Source of the DNA: Hymenobacter sp. BT559
GTDB taxonomy: Bacteria; Bacteroidota; Bacteroidia; Cytophagales; Hymenobacteraceae
NCBI RefSeq assembly: GCF_017571525.1
Contig: NZ_JAGETY010000001.1
Coordinates: 372,001-436,000 of the forward strand
Length of the DNA: 64,000 nucleotides
Direction of reading: 5' to 3'
The notes beneath the pieces were generated by a model that was not told the origin of the DNA, made no database searches, and worked only from the letters and a program-made list of their open reading frames with translations. The translations under genes and the position numbers were made by a program. The stretch's first letter is position 1, and each line of letters begins with the position of its first letter. Below are positions 9,501 to 16,832 of this stretch, one piece after another.

Positions 9501-9988
9501 TGAACATCTCCATCGTGATGACGGGTGTGGGTGTGATTGCGCTGGCCGGCATTGTGGTGAAAAACGGCATTCTGCTGGTTGAATTCACTGACATGCTGCG
9601 CGCCCAGGGCATGAACCTGCACGACGCCCTCGTGACGGCCGGCCGCACCCGCCTCAACCCGGTTATCCTCACGGCCACGGCCGCTACGCTAGGCCTCATT
9701 CCGCTGGCCGTGGGCCTGAACATCGACTTCTACGAGCTCTTCAACTCGGGCAACCCGCACTTCTTCCTGGGTGGCGAGTCGGTAGTATTCTGGGGTCCGC
9801 TGGCCTGGACGATAATTTTCGGCTTAACGTTTGCAACCCTTATCACCCTGCTGGTAGTCCCGGTCATGTACCTTCTTAATGAGAAGCTACGGGCCCGTAT
9901 CACCGGCCGCGACTACAACTCGCCGCCCCCTCCTACCGAGGTCGACCACGAGGAAGTAGAAGCCGCCCGGCCGCCGGTACTGGCATAG
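6548..9988 (+). CDS. RND-family efflux transporter permease
   Basis: The 1146-residue protein is an inner membrane proton-driven pump of the AcrB/HAE1-like superfamily. It shows the N-terminal TM1, a first large periplasmic loop, the TM4 proton-relay motif GIVVDDAIVVIENTHR (two Asp), a second periplasmic loop, and the TM10 motif GIVVKNGILLVEFTDM. It is about 100 residues longer than AcrB; the extra length is in a hydrophobic block after TM6 and in a charged C-terminal tail rich in Pro and Glu. With the adaptor and channel upstream it forms a complete tripartite pump. The substrate is unknown; drugs or other hydrophobic compounds are likely given the TetR partner. Confidence 0.93.
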   Translation: MQDIEKEFGPTSWSINNKTSIYIITLLLSIAGIFAYIKLGKEKFPDIVIPRIIVATVYPGTSPTDIENLVTRQLEKEIKSVNGVKKINSTSNQDYCIVDVEFNSGVDVQAAKQLIKDAVDKASTELPNDLPSAPLVKEVNISEQPIMYVNLSGNLPAAQLKKLADDFQDKIEALPEITRVDIVGALEQQVNVDVDLYKLQASQLSFTDIENAIARENITVSGGSIDVGAQKRAVRVAGQYVNAADIANIQVKNLRGAPVRLGDIATVTDGFKDRESYARLDGQPTVTLNVVKRQGENLLDASDKIHQLVKDSEASMPKGLKITITGDSSNETRNTLNDLINTIIIGFLLVTLILMFFMGTTNALFVGLSVPLSMFLAFVMLPMFGFSLNMIVLFAFLLALGIVVDDAIVVIENTHRLLHEHPNLSTAKAAKYAAGEVFIPVLAGTLTTVAPFVPLLFWPGIVGSFMFFLPVTLILTLGASLVVAFIMNPVFAVSFMNRNEHLDHVEKPQLTRGFLLGMAGLLLVALAGYASGSKFLGNLMVTIIVLCFLDKYVFVYMIAGFQRSILPRFQDGYARLVELAVGGKVWRQVGIIAGLLVLGVISIMAVGARKPKVDFFPKGDPKFIYTYLRMPVGTRVEVTDSITRILENRVYKVIGRNNPDVESVITNVAIGAGDPTEATAAGTSQSHLGKVGVAFKELADRKGQATHIYMDDIREAVKGIPGAEVSVDQEASGPPQGKPVAIEVSGDDYPKLAALSKKVERYIDSLKIGGIEDLRSDLQDRNPEIGVNINRTRANREGISTGQIGSEVRTAIYGFEASKFKTPDDEYPIQVRYAKPYRDNVNAIVNAPLTFRDATGAVRQVPISAIADVTYGTTYGGIKRKDTHRLITISSNVLNGFTGPDVVANVTRALKSFPVPPGYTVKMGGAQEDQKETSDFLGVAAIGAIALIFLVLVTQFNSVSKPLIILTEIIFSIIGVMLGLAISGMNISIVMTGVGVIALAGIVVKNGILLVEFTDMLRAQGMNLHDALVTAGRTRLNPVILTATAATLGLIPLAVGLNIDFYELFNSGNPHFFLGGESVVFWGPLAWTIIFGLTFATLITLLVVPVMYLLNEKLRARITGRDYNSPPPPTEVDHEEVEAARPPVLA

Positions 9989-10002
9989 TAAAGCACTTTG
10001 TT

Positions 10003-10049
10003 CGTCGGTTTCTGCGGCCTAGCCAGCAACTAGCCGTAAGAAACCGACG
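10003..10049 (+). terminator. Hairpin after the efflux operon
   Basis: CGTCGGTTTCT (10003-10013) pairs with AGAAACCGACG (10039-10049), an 11-bp perfect stem with a 25-nt loop, just after the pump stop codon. There is no T-run, so it may be an imperfect terminator or a 3' stabilising hairpin. Confidence 0.45.
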
Positions 10050-10102
10050 ATGCGCGGCGTTACTTCGACCCCTGCTACACTCATCTATTTTTTGCAAAAA
10101 TT

Positions 10103-10363
10103 ATGTTTGCCGCCATCTCTACTACCGCCCCTACCAAGAGCATCGAGCAGCAAGTGCTGCGCATTATTAGCAAGCGCAAAGCCATTAAGGCCGTGCGCCT
10201 GCGCCGCACTGCCAGCCTGAGCCGCGACCTGCGCTTCGACACCGTAGACCTGGTCGATATTATCCTGGAGCTGGAGCGCAACTTCCACATTACCGTGCCC
10301 GACGAAGTACCCTTCAACACGGTAGGCGATTTTGTGCGCTACGTAACGGCCCACGCTGCCTAG
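10103..10363 (+). CDS. Acyl-carrier-protein-like protein with Thr at the prosthetic-group position
   Basis: This 86-residue protein has the ACP fold signature: helix I, the SRDLRF loop, helix II, then ERNFHITVPDE, which matches the end of helix II and the IPDE segment of ACPs, and a C-terminal helix. When aligned without gaps to the E. coli AcpP motif DSLDTVELV, the sequence reads DTVDLVDII, so the phosphopantetheine-attachment Ser is Thr47. ACPs normally need Ser. It may be unmodified, use Thr, or serve as a scaffold. It stands alone, with its own AT-rich upstream element (CTATTTTTTG) and a terminator after it; no fatty acid or polyketide genes are adjacent. The N-terminal 15 residues are an extension beyond the usual ACP start. 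Confidence 0.75.
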   Translation: MFAAISTTAPTKSIEQQVLRIISKRKAIKAVRLRRTASLSRDLRFDTVDLVDIILELERNFHITVPDEVPFNTVGDFVRYVTAHAA

Positions 10364-10373
10364 GGTGGTTGTC

Positions 10374-10506
10374 TGAACCACGGATTCGGGCGGATTTTGT
10401 GGACGATTTTCGCTAGGTCAAAAAAGAAAGGCCGCTCAAATGAGCGGCCTTTTTCGCGTCCACAAAATCCGAGTAATCCGAAAAATCCGCTCGAATCCGT
10501 GGTTCA
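10374..10506. repeat. Long inverted repeat of the CCACGGATT type enclosing a terminator
   Basis: The left arm (10374-10404) and right arm (10458-10506) are reverse complements over TGAACCACGGATTCG, GCGGATTTT and the outer part of GATTTTGTGGAC; the right arm has about 18 extra bases holding additional GGATT units. Such tandem GGATT arms form a dispersed repeat type in several phyla (general knowledge). The loop holds the terminator at 10425-10454. Confidence 0.75.
10425..10454. terminator. Terminator between the ACP-like and ykvA-like genes
   Basis: GGCCGCTCA pairs with TGAGCGGCC around 10430-10449 with a 2-nt gap in the centre. A-rich sequence stands before the stem and TTTTT after it, so it can act on both converging transcripts. 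Confidence 0.8.
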
Positions 10507-10510
10507 GAAA

Positions 10511-11281
10511 TTACCGGTCGTTGCCGCCGGTGTCGTTGCGCATATCGGTATTGCCCTCACGCGAGCCATCGCCCACGTTTGCAAAATCATCTACGCCCGC
10601 CGAGCCGGGTCCGGCAACGTCGGGGCCGGCGTTGTGCACCGGCTGGCTCGTGGAGCTGCTCGGCGACCCTAGCCCGGCATCGGTGGCCGACTGGTGAGTG
10701 CCGGCCGGGGCGGTGGGCAGGTCGGTAGTACCAGCATTTTTGGCCGACTGGTTAGTGGTGGCACCTAGCGAGCGGATACCAACTGTGGCTGGCTGGCTAG
10801 GGGTGCGGGCACCACCGCGATTGGTATGCAGCTCGTCGTCCGATACCATAGTGGAGGCCTTGGTGGCTTCCCACTCGTGAAACTTGTCCAGCTCGTGTTT
10901 GATGGAGGTTGAGAACCAAGCCACCAGGGCCATATCGTCGAGCAAACCTACTACCGGAATGAAATCGGGAATGAGGTCAATCGGCGAAAGAAAGTAAATG
11001 AGCACCGCCACGGCCGCTACCACCGTGGTAGTGGGCACACCCGTGTACTCGCCGGCCACGCTCAGCTTAATGAGGCGAAACAGGCTTTGCAAGGTTTCCC
11101 AGGCTTCGTGGGCGAGGGCGCCAATTTCCTTTTTCTCGCGCGCCTTGTTGAAGGCATCGAGCAGTAGCTTTTTGAGGCGCGTGGGCTGCTTGATATAGCC
11201 TTCGGCCGCAGCCAGAAACTTCTTGAAGATGGCCGAGGCGGCGATATTATCGCCGCTGGGCGGGGTGCTGGTGGTAGCCAT
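10511..11281 (-). CDS. YkvA-family (DUF1232) membrane protein
   Basis: The 256-residue protein contains the DUF1232 core at about residues 85-140: a transmembrane helix running into FLSPIDLIPDFIPVVG and LLDDMALVAW. The N-terminal 75 residues are helical and charged; the C-terminal 110 residues are a low-complexity, Gly/Ser/Thr/Asn-rich tail with no recognisable domain. The function of the family is not established. It is separated from the upstream NlpC gene by a terminator and so is probably transcribed alone. Confidence 0.85.
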   Translation of the reverse strand: MATTSTPPSGDNIAASAIFKKFLAAAEGYIKQPTRLKKLLLDAFNKAREKKEIGALAHEAWETLQSLFRLIKLSVAGEYTGVPTTTVVAAVAVLIYFLSPIDLIPDFIPVVGLLDDMALVAWFSTSIKHELDKFHEWEATKASTMVSDDELHTNRGGARTPSQPATVGIRSLGATTNQSAKNAGTTDLPTAPAGTHQSATDAGLGSPSSSTSQPVHNAGPDVAGPGSAGVDDFANVGDGSREGNTDMRNDTGGNDR

Positions 11282-11372
11282 GCCGAAAAAAGGAAGAGAG
11301 TAGGGCAGCTAGGCCGCCGTAAGTTGTTTCAAGTCCGTGTACTGCAATAGCCACGTTCAAGTTTTGCAGGCA

Positions 11373-11412
11373 CAAAAAAACGGCTTCCGGCGCAAATGCC
11401 GAAAGCCGTTCT
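11373..11412 (-). terminator. Terminator after the NlpC/P60 gene
   Basis: On the minus strand AACGGCTTTCGGC pairs with GCCGGAAGCCGTT (one mismatch, 6-nt loop) and is followed by a run of seven T. Confidence 0.85.
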
Positions 11413-11432
11413 CCTTATAGAATATCGATTAC

Positions 11433-12131
11433 TTACTCGGGGCGGGCGTCGGCCGCCTGGGCCAGCAGGCCCACCACATCGGCGGGCGAAGCATCGGGCG
11501 ACACGGCCTCAGTGCCTGCTACGCGGCCGGCCGAGTAAAAATTGCGGTGGTAGTAGGGCTGGTTGAGCGAGCTTACCATTACGCCGCCGTTGCAGGCTGC
11601 GTGGGCAAACTTGCCGTCTTTCAAGTAGATACCAACGTGGTAAATAGCACCCTTACCGTGGCGGAAGAAAACCAGGTCACCCGCCTTCATGTCGGTCTTG
11701 GCCACGCGCTGCACCGTCGAGAACATCGAGCGCGAGCTGCGCTTGAGCGTGATACCATACACCTTCTTGAATACCTGCGTTACGAAGCCCGAGCAGTCGG
11801 TACCCCGGCGCGAGTTGCTGCCGTAGCTATAGGGCGTGCCCAGCCAGTCGGTCACCGTCTGCAAGAGGCTCTTGTTTTCGGTGTGAGCCAATTTCAGGCC
11901 CAGCGTCTGGTTGTAGTAGCCATAGGCCAGCGAGTCGCGCGTGGCCGTAACGGTGGCCGACTCGGCAGGAGCATCGCCGCCTTCAGAGCCGATGAGGCCC
12001 GAAAGCAAAGATGCCTCGGCTACCGCCGGGGCCGAAGCACCAGCCGAAGCCGGGGCATCGGGCATTTTTTCAAAGCAGAAAGAGAGCGCCAGGGAAGCAG
12101 CGGCGAGGCAACACAGCAGGGTATTCTTCAT
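11433..12131 (-). CDS. NlpC/P60 family (C40) cell-wall peptidase
   Basis: The 232-residue protein has a hydrophobic export signal at its N-terminus, a low-complexity Ala/Ser region, and a C-terminal NlpC/P60 domain (about 90-205). The catalytic Cys is in RGTDCSGF, the His in YHVGIYL, and the third polar residue follows in the FAHAACNGG region. Family members cut D-gamma-glutamyl to diaminopimelate bonds in peptidoglycan stem peptides. The Cys in LSFCFEK is close to a lipobox but has Phe at -1, so lipidation is doubtful. It probably acts in the periplasm in wall remodelling. Confidence 0.88.
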   Translation of the reverse strand: MKNTLLCCLAAASLALSFCFEKMPDAPASAGASAPAVAEASLLSGLIGSEGGDAPAESATVTATRDSLAYGYYNQTLGLKLAHTENKSLLQTVTDWLGTPYSYGSNSRRGTDCSGFVTQVFKKVYGITLKRSSRSMFSTVQRVAKTDMKAGDLVFFRHGKGAIYHVGIYLKDGKFAHAACNGGVMVSSLNQPYYHRNFYSAGRVAGTEAVSPDASPADVVGLLAQAADARPE

Positions 12132-12453
12132 TGTCCGTCGTTGGGGTGGGCACCGGCCAGCGCCCGTAAGCTGGCTGACCGGGGAGTGCAGAAAAAGGCG
12201 TAGATTGTTGCGCTAGGCAGAGCTGCTAAGCAGCCAGAGTTAAGGGTTAATGAATGCGTGACAACTACCTTTTTAATTAAATTTTTAGGGGTAGTAGCCG
12301 GCCAAAGCTAAGCAGTAAATTCCGAAACTGCCTACTGTTTTCTCGAAAAAAGACACATTTTCTTATAAAAGCACAATAAAAAGAATGATATTCGTCATTT
12401 CTGTTTGCAACCCTTACTAATTATCCATCGTAGCTACGCCCGAATTATATACA
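12132..12453. other. AT-rich intergenic region between divergent genes
   Basis: This 322-bp gap separates the minus-strand NlpC gene from the plus-strand HExxH gene and must hold both promoters. It is much richer in A and T than the flanking genes. A near-perfect palindrome GCTGCT-A-AGCAGC lies at 12222-12234. I could not fix a clean TAnnTTTG element for either gene and see no ORF in it. Confidence 0.5.
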
Positions 12454-12807
12454 ATGAGCCAGCCCCGTACTTTCGTCAATTCACCCCTGGCCCGCATTGC
12501 GCGGCTGGTGCTGGGCCGCGCCCCACGCGTGGCCATGGTGCTCGGCCAAACCGTGCACTTGAGCGGGGCTAGCCGCGAGGAATTTTTGGCCGACGCCGAG
12601 TGGGTGGCGCACGAGGAAGTGCACCTGCGGCAGGTGCGCGACCTGGGCACGCTGCGCTTCTTATATAAATATCTGGTCGAGTCGGCGCGGGTGGGCTACT
12701 ACCAGAATAAGTTTGAGGTAGAGGCGCGCGAAGGCGCCCGGCACCACATGCTGGCGCGGGCAGCTGGTAAGGCTAGCGAATCAAAACAGGGGCTAGCTGC
12801 TTCTTAA
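12454..12807 (+). CDS. Small HExxH-motif protein (putative metallopeptidase-like)
   Basis: This 117-residue protein carries HEEVH at residues 53-57 followed about 30 residues later by FEVEARE. That layout matches small zincin-like domains, in which two His and a downstream Glu bind zinc and the Glu of HExxH is catalytic. It has no signal peptide or membrane segment. I do not recognise a named family with certainty; DUF4157-like proteins have a similar layout. It lies tail to tail with the SDR gene. A role in protein cleavage is inference only. Confidence 0.65.
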   Translation: MSQPRTFVNSPLARIARLVLGRAPRVAMVLGQTVHLSGASREEFLADAEWVAHEEVHLRQVRDLGTLRFLYKYLVESARVGYYQNKFEVEAREGARHHMLARAAGKASESKQGLAAS

Positions 12808-12818
12808 TCAGCGAGTAG

Positions 12819-13550
12819 CTAGAGTTGGGCTAGCCGGCCGCCATCCACAGCCAGGGTGCTGCCGTTGATAAAGCTCGCCTCGTCGGAGGCCAGGAAGCAG
12901 ATAGCAGCGGCCAGCTCCTCGGGGGTACCGATTTGACCGGTAATTTTCTCGGTGCCATTCACCACGTTGGGGTTGCTGCGGAGCATGGGCGTTTCGACGG
13001 CGCCCGGCGCCACGGCGTTGATGCGGGCCTGGGTGTGCGGCACTTCGAGGCTGAGGCCGCGCACGAAGGCTTCGAGGCCACCCTTGCTGGCGGCGTAGGG
13101 CACCACGTTTGGGGTGCTCTGGAAGGCGTGTACCGAGCTGATGGCCACCACGGCACCGCCCTGCATGTGCGGCACGCACAGCTGGCAAAGGCGAAAGAGC
13201 GCGCGCAGGTTTACGTTTAGCACCTGGTCCCAGTCGGCGGGGTCGAGCTCCAAAATGGGCGTGTAAGTCATCATGGCTGCGTCATTTATCAGAACATCAA
13301 TGCGCTGAAACCGGGCCAGGGTTTGCGCGACGGCGTGCACGAGGTCGGCATCGCGCCCCACGTCGGCTTTGATAAAGAGCGCCTCGCTGCCGCCCGCCTT
13401 GATTTCGGCTTCTACTTCGTGGCCCTCCTTCACCTCGCGGCCCAGGCACACCACAGTGGCGCCTTCACGGCCCAGCCGCAGGGCCGTGGCCCGGCCAATG
13501 CCCGAGGTAGCCCCCGTGACGAGGCAAATTTTATTCTGAAACCGAAACAT
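12819..13550 (-). CDS. Short-chain dehydrogenase/reductase (SDR) family oxidoreductase
   Basis: The 243-residue protein is a classical SDR. It has the cofactor motif TGATSGIG (about 11-18), NDAAMM in place of NNAG, the catalytic Ser in AISSVHAF, the YAASK catalytic pair, and the PGAVETPM segment after strand beta-6. It ends with INGSTLAVDGG as many FabG-like members do. It reduces or oxidises a carbonyl/alcohol using NAD(P)(H) in the cytoplasm; the substrate cannot be told. It ends 11 nt from the end of the convergent HExxH gene. Confidence 0.9.
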   Translation of the reverse strand: MFRFQNKICLVTGATSGIGRATALRLGREGATVVCLGREVKEGHEVEAEIKAGGSEALFIKADVGRDADLVHAVAQTLARFQRIDVLINDAAMMTYTPILELDPADWDQVLNVNLRALFRLCQLCVPHMQGGAVVAISSVHAFQSTPNVVPYAASKGGLEAFVRGLSLEVPHTQARINAVAPGAVETPMLRSNPNVVNGTEKITGQIGTPEELAAAICFLASDEASFINGSTLAVDGGRLAQL

Positions 13551-13688
13551 GGGCTAGCGCGCGTAAAGACGAGGTTATAGTAAGAAACGGCCAGGACAAG
13601 TGGTTGTTTGCGTGGCAGATGAAGAAAATTGCTGCGTAGCTGCGCTCAGCGGAGCAGCCAACGAGAGAACTCGACCGTATCAGAAAGT

Positions 13689-14426
13689 ATGACAACCACT
13701 TACCTGACACTGCTGGCCGCTGATATCGTGCCTTTCGACTGGCAGCGCCTGCTGCTTTCAGACCAGGCCCCCGCCAGCTACCTCTGGGAGGTGGCGGGCC
13801 GCAGCGTATTTGCCTTTGTGCTCACCATTGCGGCGCTACGCATCACGGGCAAGCGGGGCGTGCGGCAGTTGTCGCTGTTTGAGTTTGGGCTGCTGCTGGT
13901 GCTGGGGGCGGCTGCCGGCGATGCGACCTTCTACCACGACGTACCGCTACTGTATGTGCTGGTAGTTTTTGTGGTAGTTATGGCGCTCTATGTGCTCTCT
14001 AACTACCTCATCGACAAGGCGTCGCGCATCGAGCATTTGCTAGAGGGTGTTCCTGAGCTCATTGTTATTGAAGGGGAAATTGACTTGCCGGCTTTTACCA
14101 AGGCCAGCCTTACGGCGCAGGAGTTGTTTGGGCAATTGCGCCAGTACCAGGTCGAGCACCTGGGGCAGGTGCGCCGCCTCTACCTAGAAGCCACCGGCGA
14201 GGTAAGCGTGTATTTCTTTGAGCCACAGGCCGAACGGCCGGGCCTGCCTATCTGGCCCGAGCTATACCACCAGCCGCTACACGAATTGCCCGCCGCGGGG
14301 CGCTATGCCTGCCACGCCTGCGCCACCGTGCGCGAGCTGCCAGCGGGCCCGGCCCCGGCGCAGTGCCCACGCTGCCAGCGCCCCGATGGCTGGCTGGCGG
14401 CCTGCAACACGCCCCGGCAGGCCTAG
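13689..14426 (+). CDS. YetF/DUF421 membrane protein with C-terminal zinc ribbon
   Basis: I chose the ATG at 13689 (245 aa); an upstream TTG start would add 20 unlikely residues. The N-terminal half has three hydrophobic segments and the DUF421 signature LRITGKRGVRQLSLFEFGLL, followed by the soluble YetF domain (LEGVPELIVIEGEID). Unlike standard YetF proteins it ends in a small zinc-ribbon-like module with two CxxC pairs: CHAC, 22 residues, then CPRC. YetF proteins have no well-established biochemical role; a spore-germination link is known for relatives in Bacillus. A second, shorter DUF421 protein lies at 60.9 kb. Confidence 0.85.
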   Translation: MTTTYLTLLAADIVPFDWQRLLLSDQAPASYLWEVAGRSVFAFVLTIAALRITGKRGVRQLSLFEFGLLLVLGAAAGDATFYHDVPLLYVLVVFVVVMALYVLSNYLIDKASRIEHLLEGVPELIVIEGEIDLPAFTKASLTAQELFGQLRQYQVEHLGQVRRLYLEATGEVSVYFFEPQAERPGLPIWPELYHQPLHELPAAGRYACHACATVRELPAGPAPAQCPRCQRPDGWLAACNTPRQA

Positions 14427-14524
14427 CCACTCGCAACCTATGCGCCCCCACTTACGAATACTACCCCTAGCCCCCACTACCGTGGTGGTCGTTTGCACCT
14501 TTCCCCTTTTCCTTTTCTTCGCTC

Positions 14525-15379
14525 ATGGAACCAACACCCACCCGGCCGAATAGCGGCTACACCGGCTCGACGAGCCCCTCTTACTCCGATTCTTCGAACG
14601 CAACTACTGGCGGCACCGACAGCCAGTTTTCGACCACTGCGGCCCATGCCACCGGCACTGGCAAATACCCTACCGACGCGACCACTGCCAACAGCCAACC
14701 TTCGGCCAGCGGCGTGCAGGCCACGCTGAACAATGCTGTGGCTAGTGGTAAAAAATGGCTCAATGATTCGGGCATCAGCGACAAGGCCCAGCAACTGCCC
14801 CAAAGTGCCAAAGACCTCGGTAACAAAGCTCTGAACAGCGTAAGCGGCCTCACCAACACGCAAAAGGCGGTAGGCGTAGGCCTGCTGGCAGCCGGTGTAG
14901 CCTTTTTGGTAACGCGCGGCAGCAAGCACAAAAAGCACCATGATGAAGACGGGGAGTACCGCCACAAGGCCCGTCGCTCGCCCTTCGACCACCAGCCCCA
15001 CACCAAGGATGGCGACTACGCCTACGACCGCAAGGGCCAGCGCCCCTGGGGTGCCTCGCGCTACGGCGCGCAATCAGGCCAAGGCCAGCAAGGCTACGGC
15101 CAGCAGCAGGGCAGCCGCAGCCGCGTAACGTCGGGCAGCGGCTACTCGTCGGGCTCTTCGTATGGTAATGACTATAGCGGCCGCCAGTCGAGCGACCGCA
15201 GTACCAGCGTAGGCGGCAGCTCACATAGCAGCAGCCATAATAGCCAGTACGATAGTACTTCGCAGCACGGCAGCGGCCACCGCCGCGACCAGGGCCCGGC
15301 CTCGGGCAGCCGCTACGACGCCAATTCGTCGGGCGGTCAAAACCCCAATAACCTCGACCAGCTGAACAGCGCCTACTAG
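14525..15379 (+). CDS. Hypothetical protein with one membrane helix and a Ser/Gly/Gln-rich tail
   Basis: I do not recognise this 284-residue protein. The first 70 residues are low complexity (Thr, Ser, Gly). Residues 75-115 are likely helical, and one transmembrane segment follows at about 118-135 (KAVGVGLLAAGVAFLVTRG). After a His/Lys-rich stretch comes about 120 residues of charged and then Gly/Ser/Gln/Tyr-rich disordered sequence. The layout suggests a membrane-anchored protein with a long flexible tail. It is followed by a strong terminator and is probably monocistronic or the end of a unit starting with the YetF gene. Confidence 0.7.
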   Translation: MEPTPTRPNSGYTGSTSPSYSDSSNATTGGTDSQFSTTAAHATGTGKYPTDATTANSQPSASGVQATLNNAVASGKKWLNDSGISDKAQQLPQSAKDLGNKALNSVSGLTNTQKAVGVGLLAAGVAFLVTRGSKHKKHHDEDGEYRHKARRSPFDHQPHTKDGDYAYDRKGQRPWGASRYGAQSGQGQQGYGQQQGSRSRVTSGSGYSSGSSYGNDYSGRQSSDRSTSVGGSSHSSSHNSQYDSTSQHGSGHRRDQGPASGSRYDANSSGGQNPNNLDQLNSAY

Positions 15380-15402
15380 GCCTGCAAGTTGCGCAAAGCC
15401 TG

Positions 15403-15437
15403 AAAAGGGCCGGCTGCCAGTGCAGCCGGCCCTTTTT
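15403..15437 (+). terminator. Rho-independent terminator
   Basis: GGGCCGGCTGC (15407-15417) pairs with GCAGCCGGCCC (15422-15432) around a CAGT loop and is followed by TTTTT. Confidence 0.9.
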
Positions 15438-15440
15438 GCG

Positions 15441-15448
15441 TAAACTTG
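15441..15448 (+). promoter_or_regulatory. Probable -7 element of the acyltransferase gene
   Basis: TAAACTTG, a one-mismatch TAnnTTTG, lies between the terminator and the ATG at 15456. The very short distance to the start fits the pattern seen at several genes in this window. Confidence 0.4.
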
Positions 15449-15455
15449 CCCGCCT

Positions 15456-16832
15456 ATGCTCTTCTACACCGTCATGAAGCCCGTGGTGCGCGTGGGGCTG
15501 CGCGTGTTTTTTCGCCGCCTGGAGGTGCGTCACCGCGAACGCCTGCGCTTGCCCGGCCCGCTCATGCTGTGCAGCAACCACCCCAACACGCTCATGGACC
15601 CGCTCGTGACGGCCGTGCAGCGGCACCAGCCCATCGCGTTTTTGGCCAAGAGCACGTTTTTTAAGAATCCTTTTCTGGGCGCCATCATGCGCTCGGGCAA
15701 TTGCATTCCCATCTACCGCCGGCAAGATGCGGAGGGGGCCGACGCGCTTAGCGCGCAGCAGCTGGCGGCCAGCAACGAGGCCAGCTTCGGGCGCTGCTAC
15801 GACTACCTGGAGCGCGGCGGCACGGTCATGATTTTTCCGGAGGGCACCAGTGTAAGCGAACGCCGCCTGCGCCCGCTCAAAACTGGCGCGGCCCGCATTG
15901 CGCTCGGCACCGAGGCGAGACATGCGTTTCAGCTAGGCCTAAAAATCGTGTGCGTGGGCACCAACTACTTCGACCCCACGCGCTTCCGCTCCGATGTATT
16001 CTTAAACGTGGCGCCGCCCATCAACGTGGCCGACTACGCCGCCAGCTACCGCCAAGACCCCGAAGCCGCCGCCGACGAGCTGACCGAAGAAATCCGCAAG
16101 CGTCTCACGCGCCGCCTCGTCATCAGCCGCGCGGCCGAAGACGACCAGCTGGCCCAGCAGGTAGAGCGCACCTTCGGCAACCACCTTGACCCCGACGACG
16201 ACCCTAGCACCCTCTACGACAACTTTCAGCTCAGCCGCACCTTGCTCGATGCCGTGGCTTGGTTTGAGCAGCACGATGCCGACCGGCTAACTTCCCTGCG
16301 CTCGGCCCTCAGCACCTACCTGGCGAGCCTCCACAACCTACGGCTCGACGACGATGACCTCGACCAGAGCCAGCGCCCCGGCACCCGCCTGGCCGATTAT
16401 CTGAATTTGATTCTCGGCTTTCCGGTGTGGCTTTACGGGCTTATCACCAACTATTTACCCTACAAGCTGCCGGCCGAAGTAGCTTACCGCGCTACCAAGG
16501 ATACTGAGTTTATCGCGGCTATTATGTTTGGCGTAGGCATCCTCACGTTTCCGCTGGCCTATGCCGCAGAGGCAGCCGCAGTGCAGCACTGGCTCACGCA
16601 CGACTGGCGGCTTACCGCGCTGTTTGTCATCAGCTTACCCCTAGCTGGGTTTTACGCGCTCGGCTACTGGAACACCCTGAGCGCCCGGCTCAGGCGCCTG
16701 CGCGTGCGCCGCCTGCCAGCCACTGCGCTGGCTTCTTTACAAAGCCAGCGCAGTGCTGTGCTAGCCCTGCTTGATGAGGCCCGAACGGCCTACCTCACAG
16801 CTATTCATCCAGGTATTGGTGCACAAACTTGA
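15456..16832 (+). CDS. PlsC-like lysophospholipid acyltransferase with C-terminal membrane region
   Basis: The 458-residue protein has an N-terminal LPLAT domain: the acceptor motif reads CSNHPNTLMDPL (His and Asp with five residues between, as in the HPN subgroup), and motif III is IFPEGTS at about residue 130. Family members transfer acyl chains to glycerol-phosphate or lysophospholipids at the inner membrane. The C-terminal 150 residues contain three to four hydrophobic segments. The subgroup is larger than classical PlsC and its substrate is not established. Its last 32 nt overlap the 3' end of the convergent receiver/reductase gene. Confidence 0.85.
   Translation: MLFYTVMKPVVRVGLRVFFRRLEVRHRERLRLPGPLMLCSNHPNTLMDPLVTAVQRHQPIAFLAKSTFFKNPFLGAIMRSGNCIPIYRRQDAEGADALSAQQLAASNEASFGRCYDYLERGGTVMIFPEGTSVSERRLRPLKTGAARIALGTEARHAFQLGLKIVCVGTNYFDPTRFRSDVFLNVAPPINVADYAASYRQDPEAAADELTEEIRKRLTRRLVISRAAEDDQLAQQVERTFGNHLDPDDDPSTLYDNFQLSRTLLDAVAWFEQHDADRLTSLRSALSTYLASLHNLRLDDDDLDQSQRPGTRLADYLNLILGFPVWLYGLITNYLPYKLPAEVAYRATKDTEFIAAIMFGVGILTFPLAYAAEAAAVQHWLTHDWRLTALFVISLPLAGFYALGYWNTLSARLRRLRVRRLPATALASLQSQRSAVLALLDEARTAYLTAIHPGIGAQT

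Noticed and set aside
14850..15923. 357-residue minus-strand ORF
   Set aside because: It is antisense to two plus-strand genes and their terminator, with Arg/Gly-rich low-complexity translation and no domain.
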